Assembly: GCA_023443225.1 (NCBI GenBank)
Contig: JAEZVF010000038.1
Location: forward strand, 27,934 to 91,933
Length of the DNA stretch: 64,000 bases
Source of the DNA: Bacillota bacterium
GTDB taxonomy: Bacteria; Bacillota; Clostridia; Lachnospirales; Lachnospiraceae
Reading direction: 5' to 3'
Below, in pieces: positions 45,306 through 54,164 of this stretch (position 1 is the first letter of the stretch; every line of letters begins with the position of its first letter). The notes under the pieces are model-generated. The model made no database searches. It had not been told where the DNA came from and saw only the letters and a program-made list of their open reading frames with translations. The translations under genes and the position numbers were made by a program.

Positions 45306-46229
45306 ATGAAATATATAGCAGGCAGGACAGAATTTCAACTTCATAACTGCGTTGTAACATTAGGAAAGTTTGATGGTTTACACAGAGGACATCAGCTTTT
45401 GTTAAATTTCATTATGGAACAAAAGAAAGTTGGGTTTACTGCAGTGATGTTTAGTTTTCTGTATCATCCCGGTAATCTTTTTTCAGATAAAGAAATTAAC
45501 TTAATTTATACGGAAGAAGAAAAGAGATATTTATTAGAGCAAAGTGATATAGATGTCTTGATATCTTATCCCTTTACCGAAAAGACTGCCAGCATGGAGC
45601 CTGAAATTTTTATTAAAGAGGTTTTAATTGAAAAGCTGGATGCAAAGAAGATTGTAGTAGGAGCAGACTTTTGTTTTGGACATAATCGAAAAGGAAATGT
45701 AGAATTACTTAGGAGAATGTCAGAAGTCTATGGCTATGAATTGATTGTGTTAGAAAAACTGAAAACAAATGGACAGATCATTGGAAGCTCTTACATACGT
45801 AGCCTAATTGCAGAAGGGAATCTGGACGAAGCGAATGATCTGCTTGGAATGCCGTTTACAATCATGGGAGAAGTACAGCATGGTAGAAAAATTGGCAGGA
45901 CCTTAGGGTTTCCAACAACCAACCTAATTCCATCGGAACAAAAATTACTTCCACCCAACGGAGTATACGTTTCAAAAACAAAAATAAACGGAATCCAATA
46001 TCCGGGAATAACAAACATCGGATATAATCCGACTGTGGGGACGACACCGGAACGAAGGGTTGAAACCTTCCTGTTTGATTTTGATTCGGATTTATATGGT
46101 TATCGTATTGAGGTAGCATTATATACCCAAGTGAGAAAAGAAGTACATTTTCATTCTGTAAAGGAATTAAAAGAACAAATCAGCAGAGATATCGTATATG
46201 GACGTGAATATATTAAAAAGCAGGAATAG
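45306..46229 (+). CDS. ribF: Bifunctional riboflavin kinase / FAD synthetase
   Basis: The start at 45306 is preferred (ATAGGAGT upstream); a TTG at 45279 is alternative. The 307-residue protein has the nucleotidyltransferase domain first (TLGKFDGLHRGHQ, GADFCFGHNRKGN, GSSYIRSLI) and the riboflavin kinase domain after about residue 180 (GRTLGFPTTNL, PNGVYVSKT, NIGYNPTVG). It makes FMN and FAD. It is the last gene of the operon before an accessory block on both strands. Confidence 0.94.
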   Translation: MKYIAGRTEFQLHNCVVTLGKFDGLHRGHQLLLNFIMEQKKVGFTAVMFSFLYHPGNLFSDKEINLIYTEEEKRYLLEQSDIDVLISYPFTEKTASMEPEIFIKEVLIEKLDAKKIVVGADFCFGHNRKGNVELLRRMSEVYGYELIVLEKLKTNGQIIGSSYIRSLIAEGNLDEANDLLGMPFTIMGEVQHGRKIGRTLGFPTTNLIPSEQKLLPPNGVYVSKTKINGIQYPGITNIGYNPTVGTTPERRVETFLFDFDSDLYGYRIEVALYTQVRKEVHFHSVKELKEQISRDIVYGREYIKKQE

Positions 46230-46337
46230 TAGTTGACTTATATAGGATTGTTTTTGGTGTCATAAACCTAAATAAACTTATGAAACCAAAGACAATCATA
46301 TTTTTATACTTAATTTCTTTTACTGGATTTAACAAAC

Positions 46338-47774
46338 CTATAGATATACCTTTAATGCTTCATACAGTGCTTGAATACCATATTGTAGGTCTTGCTCTGC
46401 TACGTTGGCATATCCCAATAAAATAGCCTGAGTTGTAAGGCTTTTTTCACTTTCTACTTGCATTGCGGGAGAAAGATAATGTTCACTTAAGCCATATAAC
46501 CGGATACTGCTCTTTGCGGCAGCATCTATAAGTTCTTTTTCAGTTGCAGTAGTAGCTATTCTAAGAACTAGATGTAAGCCAGCATTTTCCCCTTCAATTT
46601 GAATTTTATCTCCAAATACTTTAAGGTGTTGTATTAATAAATCATGTTTATTTTTATAAATCTTTCGCATTTTATTTAAATGACGTTCAAAATATCCCCC
46701 ATCTATAAAATTAGTCATTATATATTGATCGACTCTGGAGACAGTAGAGGAATAGTAATAGAAATACTTTTTATAAATTTCCATTAGGACTTTTGGTAAA
46801 ACCATATATCCAATACGGATAGCAGGAGCGATAGCTCTTGAAAAGGTACCAATATAGATTACTTTTCCGGAATTATCAATGCCTTGTAGTGCTGGAATTG
46901 GTTTTCCTTTATAACGAAATTCACTATCATGATCATCCTCAATAATAAAGCGGTTTGGAACGGCATTTGCCCATTGTAATAGTTCGAGTCTTCTTTTTAT
47001 GGGCATAACAATTCCCAAAGGGTATTGATGGGAAGGGGTAACATATACAATATCAGTTTTGGATTCTGAAAGATCTTTCATGTGAATTCCATTATCATCT
47101 AGGTCGATTGGGTGGACTTTGTAGTGCATACCTGAGAAAATCTTGAAAACCTGTTTATAGGCAGGATTCTCCATGGCAATAGAATGTTTGGTATCATTAC
47201 CAATGGTTTGAAGTATCTGTGAAAGTAACTGCAGGAGATAATCTGCACCAGCTCCAATAATAATCTGATCAGTGACGCATTTAACACCACGTGATTCACG
47301 CAAATATCGTTCTATGGCTGTTCTTAGGTTATGATCACCCTGATTATTCCCAAGAAGGAATAAATCATTATTATTATCAATCATACAATCTTTTGATAGC
47401 TTACGCCAAATGTTATATGGAAAGCTATTAATGTCAATTGCAAAAGGTGAAAAATCATATCGATAATTTACTTTGGGTTTGTCAGACGGGGATAGAGAAG
47501 GAGTAGGAGTTATATTTAATGGAGCAAAATCTGAAATCACCCCAACATAATATCCACTTTTCGGAATAGACTCAATATAACCTTCGGAAACTAATTGAGC
47601 ATAAGCCATGTCTACTGTATTGCGGCTAACCTGCAAATTGGCAGCTAAATTTCTGGCGGAAGGAAGCTTTGTTTTATCAGGAAGATGTCCGTTTTTGATT
47701 TCGAGTTTAATGTAATTATAAATTTGTTCATACATGGGTGTTTTTGATTTGGAATCAATATTAAAAGTTATCAT
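46338..47774 (-). CDS. MocR/GabR-type regulator with substituted PLP-binding lysine
   Basis: This is a 478-residue protein. A GntR winged helix (about 1-75, LPSARNLAANLQVSRNTVDMAY) is joined to an aminotransferase-I-like domain. In GabR and relatives the PLP Schiff-base lysine lies in GTFSK; here the segment is GTFSRAIAPAIRIGY with Arg313 at that place, and the usual EDDYDSEFR is EDDHDSEFR. Covalent PLP binding therefore looks doubtful. GAAAGGAG precedes the ATG. It is divergent from an ABC exporter operon with a 270-bp gap, so that operon may be its target. Confidence 0.82.
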   Translation of the reverse strand: MITFNIDSKSKTPMYEQIYNYIKLEIKNGHLPDKTKLPSARNLAANLQVSRNTVDMAYAQLVSEGYIESIPKSGYYVGVISDFAPLNITPTPSLSPSDKPKVNYRYDFSPFAIDINSFPYNIWRKLSKDCMIDNNNDLFLLGNNQGDHNLRTAIERYLRESRGVKCVTDQIIIGAGADYLLQLLSQILQTIGNDTKHSIAMENPAYKQVFKIFSGMHYKVHPIDLDDNGIHMKDLSESKTDIVYVTPSHQYPLGIVMPIKRRLELLQWANAVPNRFIIEDDHDSEFRYKGKPIPALQGIDNSGKVIYIGTFSRAIAPAIRIGYMVLPKVLMEIYKKYFYYYSSTVSRVDQYIMTNFIDGGYFERHLNKMRKIYKNKHDLLIQHLKVFGDKIQIEGENAGLHLVLRIATTATEKELIDAAAKSSIRLYGLSEHYLSPAMQVESEKSLTTQAILLGYANVAEQDLQYGIQALYEALKVYL

Positions 47775-47834
47775 TCATGGCTCCTTTCAAGAAAAAAATG
47801 TGGTATGTTTAACATTAGAAATATTGTATATTTA

Positions 47835-47863
47835 ATCATACCAGATGTAAGATGTTATTGCAA
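47835..47863 (-). promoter_or_regulatory. Promoter of the MocR-type gene
   Basis: On the minus strand TTGCAA (47858-47863) and TATGAT (47835-47840) are spaced by 17 bp, about 60 bp before the start codon. Confidence 0.6.
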
Positions 47864-47957
47864 TAAATTTTCAGATTAAAAACCAGCGCCTAATTTATAA
47901 ATGGCACTGCTTTTCTTGAAATGACTATAAAGTAAGAATTTCTTAATAATAATTGTA

Positions 47958-47986
47958 TTGAATTACCATTTTAGCTATGCAATAAT
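47958..47986 (+). promoter_or_regulatory. Candidate promoter of the ABC exporter operon
   Basis: TTGAAT and AATAAT are spaced by 17 bp, about 60 bp before the ATG at 48047. It faces away from the MocR promoter in the shared intergenic region. Confidence 0.45.
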
Positions 47987-48046
47987 ACATTTATATGCAG
48001 TATACATTATGTTAAGTAGATTGTTTTGACTACAGAGGGAGAACTC

Positions 48047-48808
48047 ATGATAGAAGTTAGAAATGTAATAAAAAAATATGGTAAGCTAATTGCAAATGAT
48101 AATCTAAACTTTACAGTGAATCCAGGAGATATCTCCATATTGCTCGGTCCAAACGGAGCAGGCAAATCAACGGTAATTAAATGTATAGCAGGATTATTGC
48201 GATTTAAAGGTGACATCTTAATTTGTGGTAAGAAGAACAAAACAATGGATGCCAAAAGAAATTTGGGGTACATACCAGAGATTCCTGCTTTGTATGATAT
48301 GATAACAATCTGGGAACACATGGAGTTTATTGCAAGAGCATATTCTTTAGAACACTGGAAGGATAGAGCGAATGTTCTATTTGAACGTTTTGAACTGGAT
48401 GATAAAAAGAATAAACTTGGAAATGAATTATCGAAAGGCATGCAGCAAAAAGTTAGTATATGTTGTGGTTTATTACCAGATCCTAAAGTACTATTATTTG
48501 ATGAACCCTTGGTAGGATTAGATCCTCATGCAATTAAAGAATTGAAATCGATGTTAGTGGAATATAAAAAGGAAGGTAAAGCAATTTTATTAAGTACTCA
48601 TATGCTGGACAGTGTATCGGAATTCTGGGATAGTACGAATATCATGATGGATGGAAAGATAGCAGCTACTAGGACTCGTAGTGAGATTGCTGGAACTGGT
48701 GAAGATTTGGAAAAATTATTCTTTGAAATTACAGAGCGTAAGAAAGATGAGCAAAAAAATGCAGATTTACTATCTGAAAGTAGCGACAAAGGTAGGAAAA
48801 AACTATGA
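48047..48808 (+). CDS. ABC transporter ATP-binding protein
   Basis: The start at 48047 follows GAGGGAG; an upstream in-frame TTG (48026) is unlikely. The 253-residue ATPase has Walker A GPNGAGKST, the ABC signature as ELSKGMQQK and Walker B VLLFDEPLVGLDP. The signature has Lys and Met where the usual Gly-Gly-Gln stands (LSKGMQ), a variant frequent among ABC-2 type exporters. It overlaps the membrane partner gene by 4 bp. The substrate is unknown. Confidence 0.9.
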   Translation: MIEVRNVIKKYGKLIANDNLNFTVNPGDISILLGPNGAGKSTVIKCIAGLLRFKGDILICGKKNKTMDAKRNLGYIPEIPALYDMITIWEHMEFIARAYSLEHWKDRANVLFERFELDDKKNKLGNELSKGMQQKVSICCGLLPDPKVLLFDEPLVGLDPHAIKELKSMLVEYKKEGKAILLSTHMLDSVSEFWDSTNIMMDGKIAATRTRSEIAGTGEDLEKLFFEITERKKDEQKNADLLSESSDKGRKKL

Positions 48809-50388
48809 AAGCATTAGGATATCTCTTACTTACTACCATCAAAAACAGACTACTTAATTTAAGAAAGAAACCTGCTCTTTTCATATTATACTTAATAATT
48901 ATAGTCGTTATTGTATTCTTCCTTGTCAATTCTTTTGATCAAAGTTCGGAACTAGTTAAGAAATCTTATACGGATATACGAATTCTTTATGGAATTGTTG
49001 CCGGGCTGGGTATGTTATTTCTTTTTTCTTTTGTAATGACAGGGTTATCAACGGGGTCAACCTTATTTAATATGGCAGATGTAGGATTGCTTTTTGTATC
49101 TCCAATTTCATCAAGAAAAATATTATTATATGGATTAATAAAACAGCTTGGTACGACAGCTTTAACCTCCGTATTTATTATATTTCAGACAAATACCATC
49201 AAGTTAAGTTTTGGCTTAAATGGGGGAAGTATCATAGCAATTTTCTTAATTTATGCTATGATCTTATTTCATGGACAAATAGTATCAATTGCAGTTTATA
49301 TATTTACCAATGGCAATCCATTTAGAAAAACTATAGTAAAAGGTATTTTATATTGTATTGTAGCAATTATTGGCGGAGGCATATTGGTTTTACAGATGAA
49401 AAATGGTGGTGTGATTTGGAAGAATGCCTTGGGGCTGCTAGATTCTACCTTCTTTTCTTTTATACCAGTAGCCGGATGGGCAATTATGTTTCTGAAAGCA
49501 TACATAGAATCAAATCTTATAAGTTTTGTTATCGCTATCGTATTATTTGCCATAACCGGTATTTTGATGATTGCTTATTTCACCAGTGGTGATGCAGATT
49601 ATTATGAAGATGTTTTAACCTCCACTGAAATCACCTTTCGGAGATTACAGGATGCAAAGGATGGAAAAAGGACAAGCACATTAAAAAAGGTGAAAGTGAA
49701 AGAGAAAGAGACTGGCATTAGGAAAGGCAAAGGCTGTAGTGTAATTTTCTATAAACATTTACTAGAAAAAAGGCGAACCAGTAGATTCCTATACCTTGAT
49801 ACTTATACGATTCTAGTTTCGATTGGTGCGGCTATCTTTTGCAAATACATGAATAAGGAAATCTCGGTATATATTATTTTAGGCATTTTAGTTTATTTGC
49901 AATTCTTTATGACAATCCTTGGTAAGCTTAGTATGGAATTAAGTAAGCCCTATATTTATTTAATTCCTGATAAATCTATGAAAAAGGTGTTGGCAGCATC
50001 AGTTACGACCCTATTAAAACCATGTTTTGATGCTGTGATTATATTTACAATGGTATGCATAGCAAGTAAAACATCACCTTTATTGAATCTGTTTTTGGGA
50101 TTGGCATACGCTTCATCTGCAGCTATTTTTGTAAGTTATACCTTATTATGCCAACGTATCTTTGGTGGACAGCCAAATAAAATAATCTCGGGTATTCTTG
50201 GCATGACTTTATTTATGGTGGTCTTGGCACCAGGAGTAGGAGTTAGTGTAGCAGCTATCTTAATGTTGCCAGCCTCATTAACATTTTTAGGTACGTTTCC
50301 ATTTACCTTCTGTTGTATTGTAATAACGATTTTTACCTTTGTAGTCTGCGGCGACTTGCTGGATAAAACCGAATACACTGGTAAATAG
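48805..50388 (+). CDS. ABC exporter membrane protein
   Basis: This is a 527-residue protein with many hydrophobic segments arranged in two halves around a charged cytoplasmic loop (about residues 260-310, rich in Lys, Arg and Glu). It resembles the putative ABC exporter family associated with the preceding ATPase type. The ATGA overlap with the ATPase gene implies coupled translation. No substrate clue is visible. Transcription is closed by a hairpin at 50398-50430. Confidence 0.8.
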   Translation: MKALGYLLLTTIKNRLLNLRKKPALFILYLIIIVVIVFFLVNSFDQSSELVKKSYTDIRILYGIVAGLGMLFLFSFVMTGLSTGSTLFNMADVGLLFVSPISSRKILLYGLIKQLGTTALTSVFIIFQTNTIKLSFGLNGGSIIAIFLIYAMILFHGQIVSIAVYIFTNGNPFRKTIVKGILYCIVAIIGGGILVLQMKNGGVIWKNALGLLDSTFFSFIPVAGWAIMFLKAYIESNLISFVIAIVLFAITGILMIAYFTSGDADYYEDVLTSTEITFRRLQDAKDGKRTSTLKKVKVKEKETGIRKGKGCSVIFYKHLLEKRRTSRFLYLDTYTILVSIGAAIFCKYMNKEISVYIILGILVYLQFFMTILGKLSMELSKPYIYLIPDKSMKKVLAASVTTLLKPCFDAVIIFTMVCIASKTSPLLNLFLGLAYASSAAIFVSYTLLCQRIFGGQPNKIISGILGMTLFMVVLAPGVGVSVAAILMLPASLTFLGTFPFTFCCIVITIFTFVVCGDLLDKTEYTGK

Positions 50389-50397
50389 AATAGAAAA

Positions 50398-50430
50398 TCT
50401 CCTGATTTGCTATATGATACAATCAGGAGA
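50398..50430. terminator. Bidirectional hairpin terminator
   Basis: TCTCCTGATT (50398-50407) and AATCAGGAGA (50421-50430) form a perfect 10-bp stem between convergent genes, with AT-rich tails on both sides. Confidence 0.7.
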
Positions 50431-50473
50431 TTATATATATGTATAAGGAACCTACAGAAATTAAGGAATGTTA

Positions 50474-50860
50474 TTATTGATTCTTCATATCATCAATGTG
50501 AAATATTCCTATTTCCTTGTAATGATCGATTTTATAGTTAATTGTATTCAGACTTGAATTTAGCTGTTCCATTTGTTCTAATATAAACTTTTTATGCTGT
50601 AGAAGAATTTCTTTCCTTGTTTCAACTGTTTCATTTCCACAGAGGCATAAATCCATGAATTCTTTAATATGCTGGATGGACATGCCTGAATTTTTAAGGC
50701 AGCAGATCAACCCAATCCATTCTATATCATTATCTGTGAATTTCCGAATTCCGCTTTTGCTCCTTTTGACCAGTGGAAGTAGACCTTCCTTATCGTAGTA
50801 CCGCAAAGTATAAATTGTTAAACCAGTTTTTTCTGAGACCTGTTTGATTGTATAATCCAT
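50474..50860 (-). CDS. MerR-family transcriptional regulator
   Basis: The start at 50860 follows AGAGGGA (minus strand); the 50878 alternative is a TTG before that site. The 128-residue protein has the MerR winged helix (IKQVSEKTGLTIYTLRYYDKEG) and a coiled-coil dimer helix with a few cysteines only near CLKNSG and CLCGNE. MerR-type aldehyde/stress regulators often control an aldo-keto reductase gene. The perfect 16-bp dyad in the 19-bp spacer promoter at 51795-51825 is its most likely operator. It lies 57 bp after lgt on the same strand, so the two may be co-transcribed. Confidence 0.88.
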   Translation of the reverse strand: MDYTIKQVSEKTGLTIYTLRYYDKEGLLPLVKRSKSGIRKFTDNDIEWIGLICCLKNSGMSIQHIKEFMDLCLCGNETVETRKEILLQHKKFILEQMEQLNSSLNTINYKIDHYKEIGIFHIDDMKNQ

Positions 50861-50917
50861 AATAAATCCCTCTTTCAAATATAATTGACTTTCCTTATGT
50901 ACATACTTCTATAGAAA

Positions 50918-51685
50918 CTAGGATTCTGTGATAATTTCTTTTTTTGGAAAGCGGATTAAGATAAAGAAGCAACCTATAATGAAAAGGAAGATAGAGATAA
51001 ATTGTGAAGTAGATAAGCTTCCAATGTTTCCTCTTTCCAAATCACCTCGGAAGAATTCAAGAACAAATCTTCCAATGCTGTAAAAAACTAAATAAAATCC
51101 TGCAATTTTTCCGTCTGATTTTACTCTTTTTGCTAGCAGGATTAGTACAAAGAAATTTAGGAAATTCAGTCCGCTGGAGATCAATTGTGTGGGAACCAAA
51201 TGAATTCCGTTGGGAGCATATTCAGAGTGTTTAAAAACGATTCCGAAAGGACTTGTTGTTTCTCTGCCATAGCAGCAACCTGCTAAAAAGCAACCCAATC
51301 TACCAAAGCCTTGTGCCAATGCAATCGAAGGCATTACCAAATCAAAAAACTGTAAAAAGTTCAAATGATTTCTTTTTGTAAATAAATATCCTGTTAAGAT
51401 TCCGCCAATGATACCACCATATACCACAAAACCATCCGATACCACCAGCAATAGTTTGGGATCGGCAATAATTTCCTTTATCTGTGTAATGAAGTATAAG
51501 AGTTTTGCACCAAGAATTCCACCGACAAGACACCAGATCGTTAATGATGGAATTATCTCGTATGGCATATTTTTCTTTTTCGCTCTATATTCTGCTGCCA
51601 TATAAGCGGCAACCACACCTAAAGCAATCATTAAACCGTATCCGTAAACAGTAAACGGTCCAATTTTTAAAAGTTCATTTTTCAT
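50918..51685 (-). CDS. lgt: Prolipoprotein diacylglyceryl transferase
   Basis: This is a 255-residue integral membrane enzyme with about seven membrane segments. The Lgt signature GRLGCFLAGCCYGRETTSPFG lies near the middle, with the catalytic-site Arg of that motif. HLVPTQLISS and GRFVLEFFRGD are also typical. It attaches diacylglycerol to the lipobox cysteine of lipoproteins, such as the CotH-like lipoprotein in this window. Its own promoter is visible at 51741-51769. Confidence 0.93.
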   Translation of the reverse strand: MKNELLKIGPFTVYGYGLMIALGVVAAYMAAEYRAKKKNMPYEIIPSLTIWCLVGGILGAKLLYFITQIKEIIADPKLLLVVSDGFVVYGGIIGGILTGYLFTKRNHLNFLQFFDLVMPSIALAQGFGRLGCFLAGCCYGRETTSPFGIVFKHSEYAPNGIHLVPTQLISSGLNFLNFFVLILLAKRVKSDGKIAGFYLVFYSIGRFVLEFFRGDLERGNIGSLSTSQFISIFLFIIGCFFILIRFPKKEIITES

Positions 51686-51740
51686 AATATAGTATCCTTT
51701 CGATATGTCAGTGTGACATCATATTAAATAGTCTTAGTTA

Positions 51741-51769
51741 AAAATAACATACAATAAAAAAAGTGTCAA
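51741..51769 (-). promoter_or_regulatory. Promoter of lgt
   Basis: On the minus strand TTGACA (51764-51769) and TATTTT (51741-51746) are spaced by 17 bp, about 55 bp before the start. It is divergent from the aldo-keto reductase promoter. Confidence 0.65.
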
Positions 51770-51794
51770 TCCTAACAGCTTCTGGTAAAAAACA

Positions 51795-51825
51795 TTGACA
51801 TAGAGTTAACTCTATGGTTTAAACT
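51795..51825 (+). promoter_or_regulatory. MerR-type promoter with operator for the aldo-keto reductase
   Basis: TTGACA (51795-51800) and TAAACT (51820-51825) are 19 bp apart, the overlong spacer typical of MerR-activated promoters. The perfect palindrome ATAGAGTTAACTCTAT (51800-51815) lies inside the spacer. This strongly suggests activation by a MerR-family protein that untwists the spacer. Confidence 0.85.
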
Positions 51826-51879
51826 AGTTATAGAAGAAATATGATATTTTTGCTTTGATTAAATACTTGGAGGTAGTAT

Positions 51880-53013
51880 ATGAATTATAGAAAATTTGGG
51901 GAAACTGGAATAAATATTTCAGCATTAGGCTTTGGATGTATGAGATTACCAGAATATGAAAAGGATGGGCAATGGTTTATCGATGATGAAAAAGCAATCC
52001 CGATGCTATTACAAGCTTATGAAAATGGAATCAATTATTTTGATACGGCACCATATTACTGCCATTCCAACAGTGAAGCGACTGTAGGGAAAGCCTTTAA
52101 AGACATTCGTGAAAAAGTAATGATTTCTACGAAGATTCCCTTAGAGGAGTGTAAAAAAACAGAAGATTATCGAAAGGTCCTGCAAAAAAGCCTTAGCAAA
52201 ATGGAGACGGACTATGTAGACTTTTATCATTTCTGGGGAATAAATAAAAAATCCTTTGATGAAGTGATTCTTGCATTGGACTTGCTGGGGGAAGCAAAAA
52301 AAGCAAAAGAAGATGGACTCATTCGTCATATTTCGTTTTCTTTTCATGATGCACCGGAACATATTAAGTATATCATTGATAAATCCATAGAAAGAGGAAT
52401 TCCAATGGAAACCATGCTCTGCCAATATAATCTTCTTGACAGAAGTAATGAAGATATGATGGCATATGCACATTCCAAAGGTCTGGGTGTTGTTGCAATG
52501 GGCCCGGTTGGTGGTGGCAGGTTAGCTGCACCAACAGATTTATATACGAAACTAACAGGAAAACCTGCAATTGCTAGCTACGAATTGGCATTCAAATTCG
52601 TATTAGGGAATCCAAATTTAAGTTGTGCATTATCTGGAATGCAGGATGTTGATATGTTGGAAAAAAATCTTCTAATTGGAAGCGATAATACGATACTCAC
52701 ACAAGAAGAGTGGAAACAATTAGGAGATGCAATGGAGCAGTTGAAAAAATTCAGTGAACTATATTGTACTGGTTGTGCTTATTGTCAGCCTTGTCCAGCA
52801 GAGATTGACATACCAAAAATATTTAATCTCTATACGCATTATAATGTCTATGGGTTAACGAAACATGCGAAAGATGAGATGAAAAATTACATCAAAGAAA
52901 ATGGAAAGACAATCAAGGAATGTAAAGATTGTGGTTTGTGTGAAAAAAAATGCCCGCAAAAATTAAAGATTCGCGAACAGCTAAGGCGTGTTGAGAAGAT
53001 TCTAGTAGGATAG
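51880..53013 (+). CDS. Aldo-keto reductase with C-terminal 4Fe-4S ferredoxin domain
   Basis: This is a 377-residue protein. The AKR barrel (about 1-285) shows FGCMRLPE, NYFDTAPYYCHSNSE with the catalytic Tyr, ISTKIP with Lys, and YHFWG with His. The tail (about 295-375) holds CTGCAYCQPCPAEIDIP and CKDCGLCEKKCP, enough cysteines for two 4Fe-4S clusters. It would reduce aldehydes or sugars with electrons routed through iron-sulfur clusters. CTTGGAGGT precedes the ATG. It is expressed from the MerR-type promoter upstream. The physiological substrate is unknown. Confidence 0.9.
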   Translation: MNYRKFGETGINISALGFGCMRLPEYEKDGQWFIDDEKAIPMLLQAYENGINYFDTAPYYCHSNSEATVGKAFKDIREKVMISTKIPLEECKKTEDYRKVLQKSLSKMETDYVDFYHFWGINKKSFDEVILALDLLGEAKKAKEDGLIRHISFSFHDAPEHIKYIIDKSIERGIPMETMLCQYNLLDRSNEDMMAYAHSKGLGVVAMGPVGGGRLAAPTDLYTKLTGKPAIASYELAFKFVLGNPNLSCALSGMQDVDMLEKNLLIGSDNTILTQEEWKQLGDAMEQLKKFSELYCTGCAYCQPCPAEIDIPKIFNLYTHYNVYGLTKHAKDEMKNYIKENGKTIKECKDCGLCEKKCPQKLKIREQLRRVEKILVG

Positions 53014-53129
53014 CCTTTTATTTGCAATCATTGCAATAGCACATCTGTAAGCGGATGTATATGCAATGGTGTAAGTTAAGAAGAAAAATCATATAATAAG
53101 CCAATTTAAATAGGAGTTAGGAGTAACAT

Positions 53130-54143
53130 ATGAAGGTATTATTTATAGGGGGAACAGGAACTATCAGTTCAGCAATTACGAAACAATTAACGGATCGCGG
53201 AGATGAATTATTTCTTATAAACCGTGGAAACAGGAGTGAGATTCTTTCACCCAAGGTAAAGCAACTTATTGTTGACATCAATAAGGAAGATGAAGTTGCT
53301 AAATTAATCTCTGACTTGGAATTTGATGTGGTAGCAGATTTTATTGCATATGTACCGGAACATTTGGAAAGAGATTACCGGCTCTTTGCTGGGAAAACAA
53401 AGCAGTTTATTTTTATCAGTTCTGCTTCTGCATATCAAAAACCCTTATCCAATTATCGCGTGTCGGAAGGTACACCGCTTTCAAATCCGTATTGGGAATA
53501 TTCAAGGAATAAGATTGCCTGTGAAGACTATCTCATGAAAATGTACCGAGAAAATGGATTCCCTGTAACGATTGTAAGACCAAGTCATACCTATGACGAG
53601 AGATCAATACCGTTAGGAGTACACGGCAATAAAGGCAGTTGGCAGGTTGCTAAGCGTATGTTAGAAGGCAAAAAAGTAATCATCCACGGTGATGGAACTT
53701 CCTTATGGACAATGACACACAGCAGTGATTTTGCAAAGGGTTTTCTTGGGCTTATGGGTAATGTACATGCAATTGGTGAATCGGTACAGATTATGTCAGA
53801 CGAAACCTTAACCTGGAATCAGATATATCAAGCAATTGCAAATGCACTTGGGGTAAAACTAAGTGCTATCCACATATCCTCAGAACTACTGAATGCCTGC
53901 AGTAAACAGGATTTTTGCGGGTCATTAATTGGGGATAAAGCAAATTCCGTAGTATTTGACAATTCAAAGTTAAAAACCCTTGTGCCTGATTATGTTGCAA
54001 CGAAACGTTTTGACCAAGGTATCAAAGAAACCGTAGAATTTATCTTATCACATCCAGAATATCAGATAGAAGATAATGAATTTGATCAATGGTGTGATAA
54101 AATGATATTAACAATGGAAAAAGTAATTCAGGAAATGAGCTGA
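53130..54143 (+). CDS. NAD-dependent epimerase/dehydratase family protein
   Basis: This is a 337-residue extended short-chain dehydrogenase. The nucleotide-binding motif LFIGGTGTISSAITKQL starts at residue 4, and YSRNK gives the catalytic Tyr-x3-Lys at about residue 133. Similar proteins are annotated as NAD-dependent epimerases or isoflavone-reductase-like enzymes. It lies 21 bp before a GH113-like glycosidase and may act on sugar derivatives released by it. The reaction cannot be given from sequence. Confidence 0.85.
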   Translation: MKVLFIGGTGTISSAITKQLTDRGDELFLINRGNRSEILSPKVKQLIVDINKEDEVAKLISDLEFDVVADFIAYVPEHLERDYRLFAGKTKQFIFISSASAYQKPLSNYRVSEGTPLSNPYWEYSRNKIACEDYLMKMYRENGFPVTIVRPSHTYDERSIPLGVHGNKGSWQVAKRMLEGKKVIIHGDGTSLWTMTHSSDFAKGFLGLMGNVHAIGESVQIMSDETLTWNQIYQAIANALGVKLSAIHISSELLNACSKQDFCGSLIGDKANSVVFDNSKLKTLVPDYVATKRFDQGIKETVEFILSHPEYQIEDNEFDQWCDKMILTMEKVIQEMS

Positions 54144-54164
54144 AATACAGAAAGAGAGTAAAGA

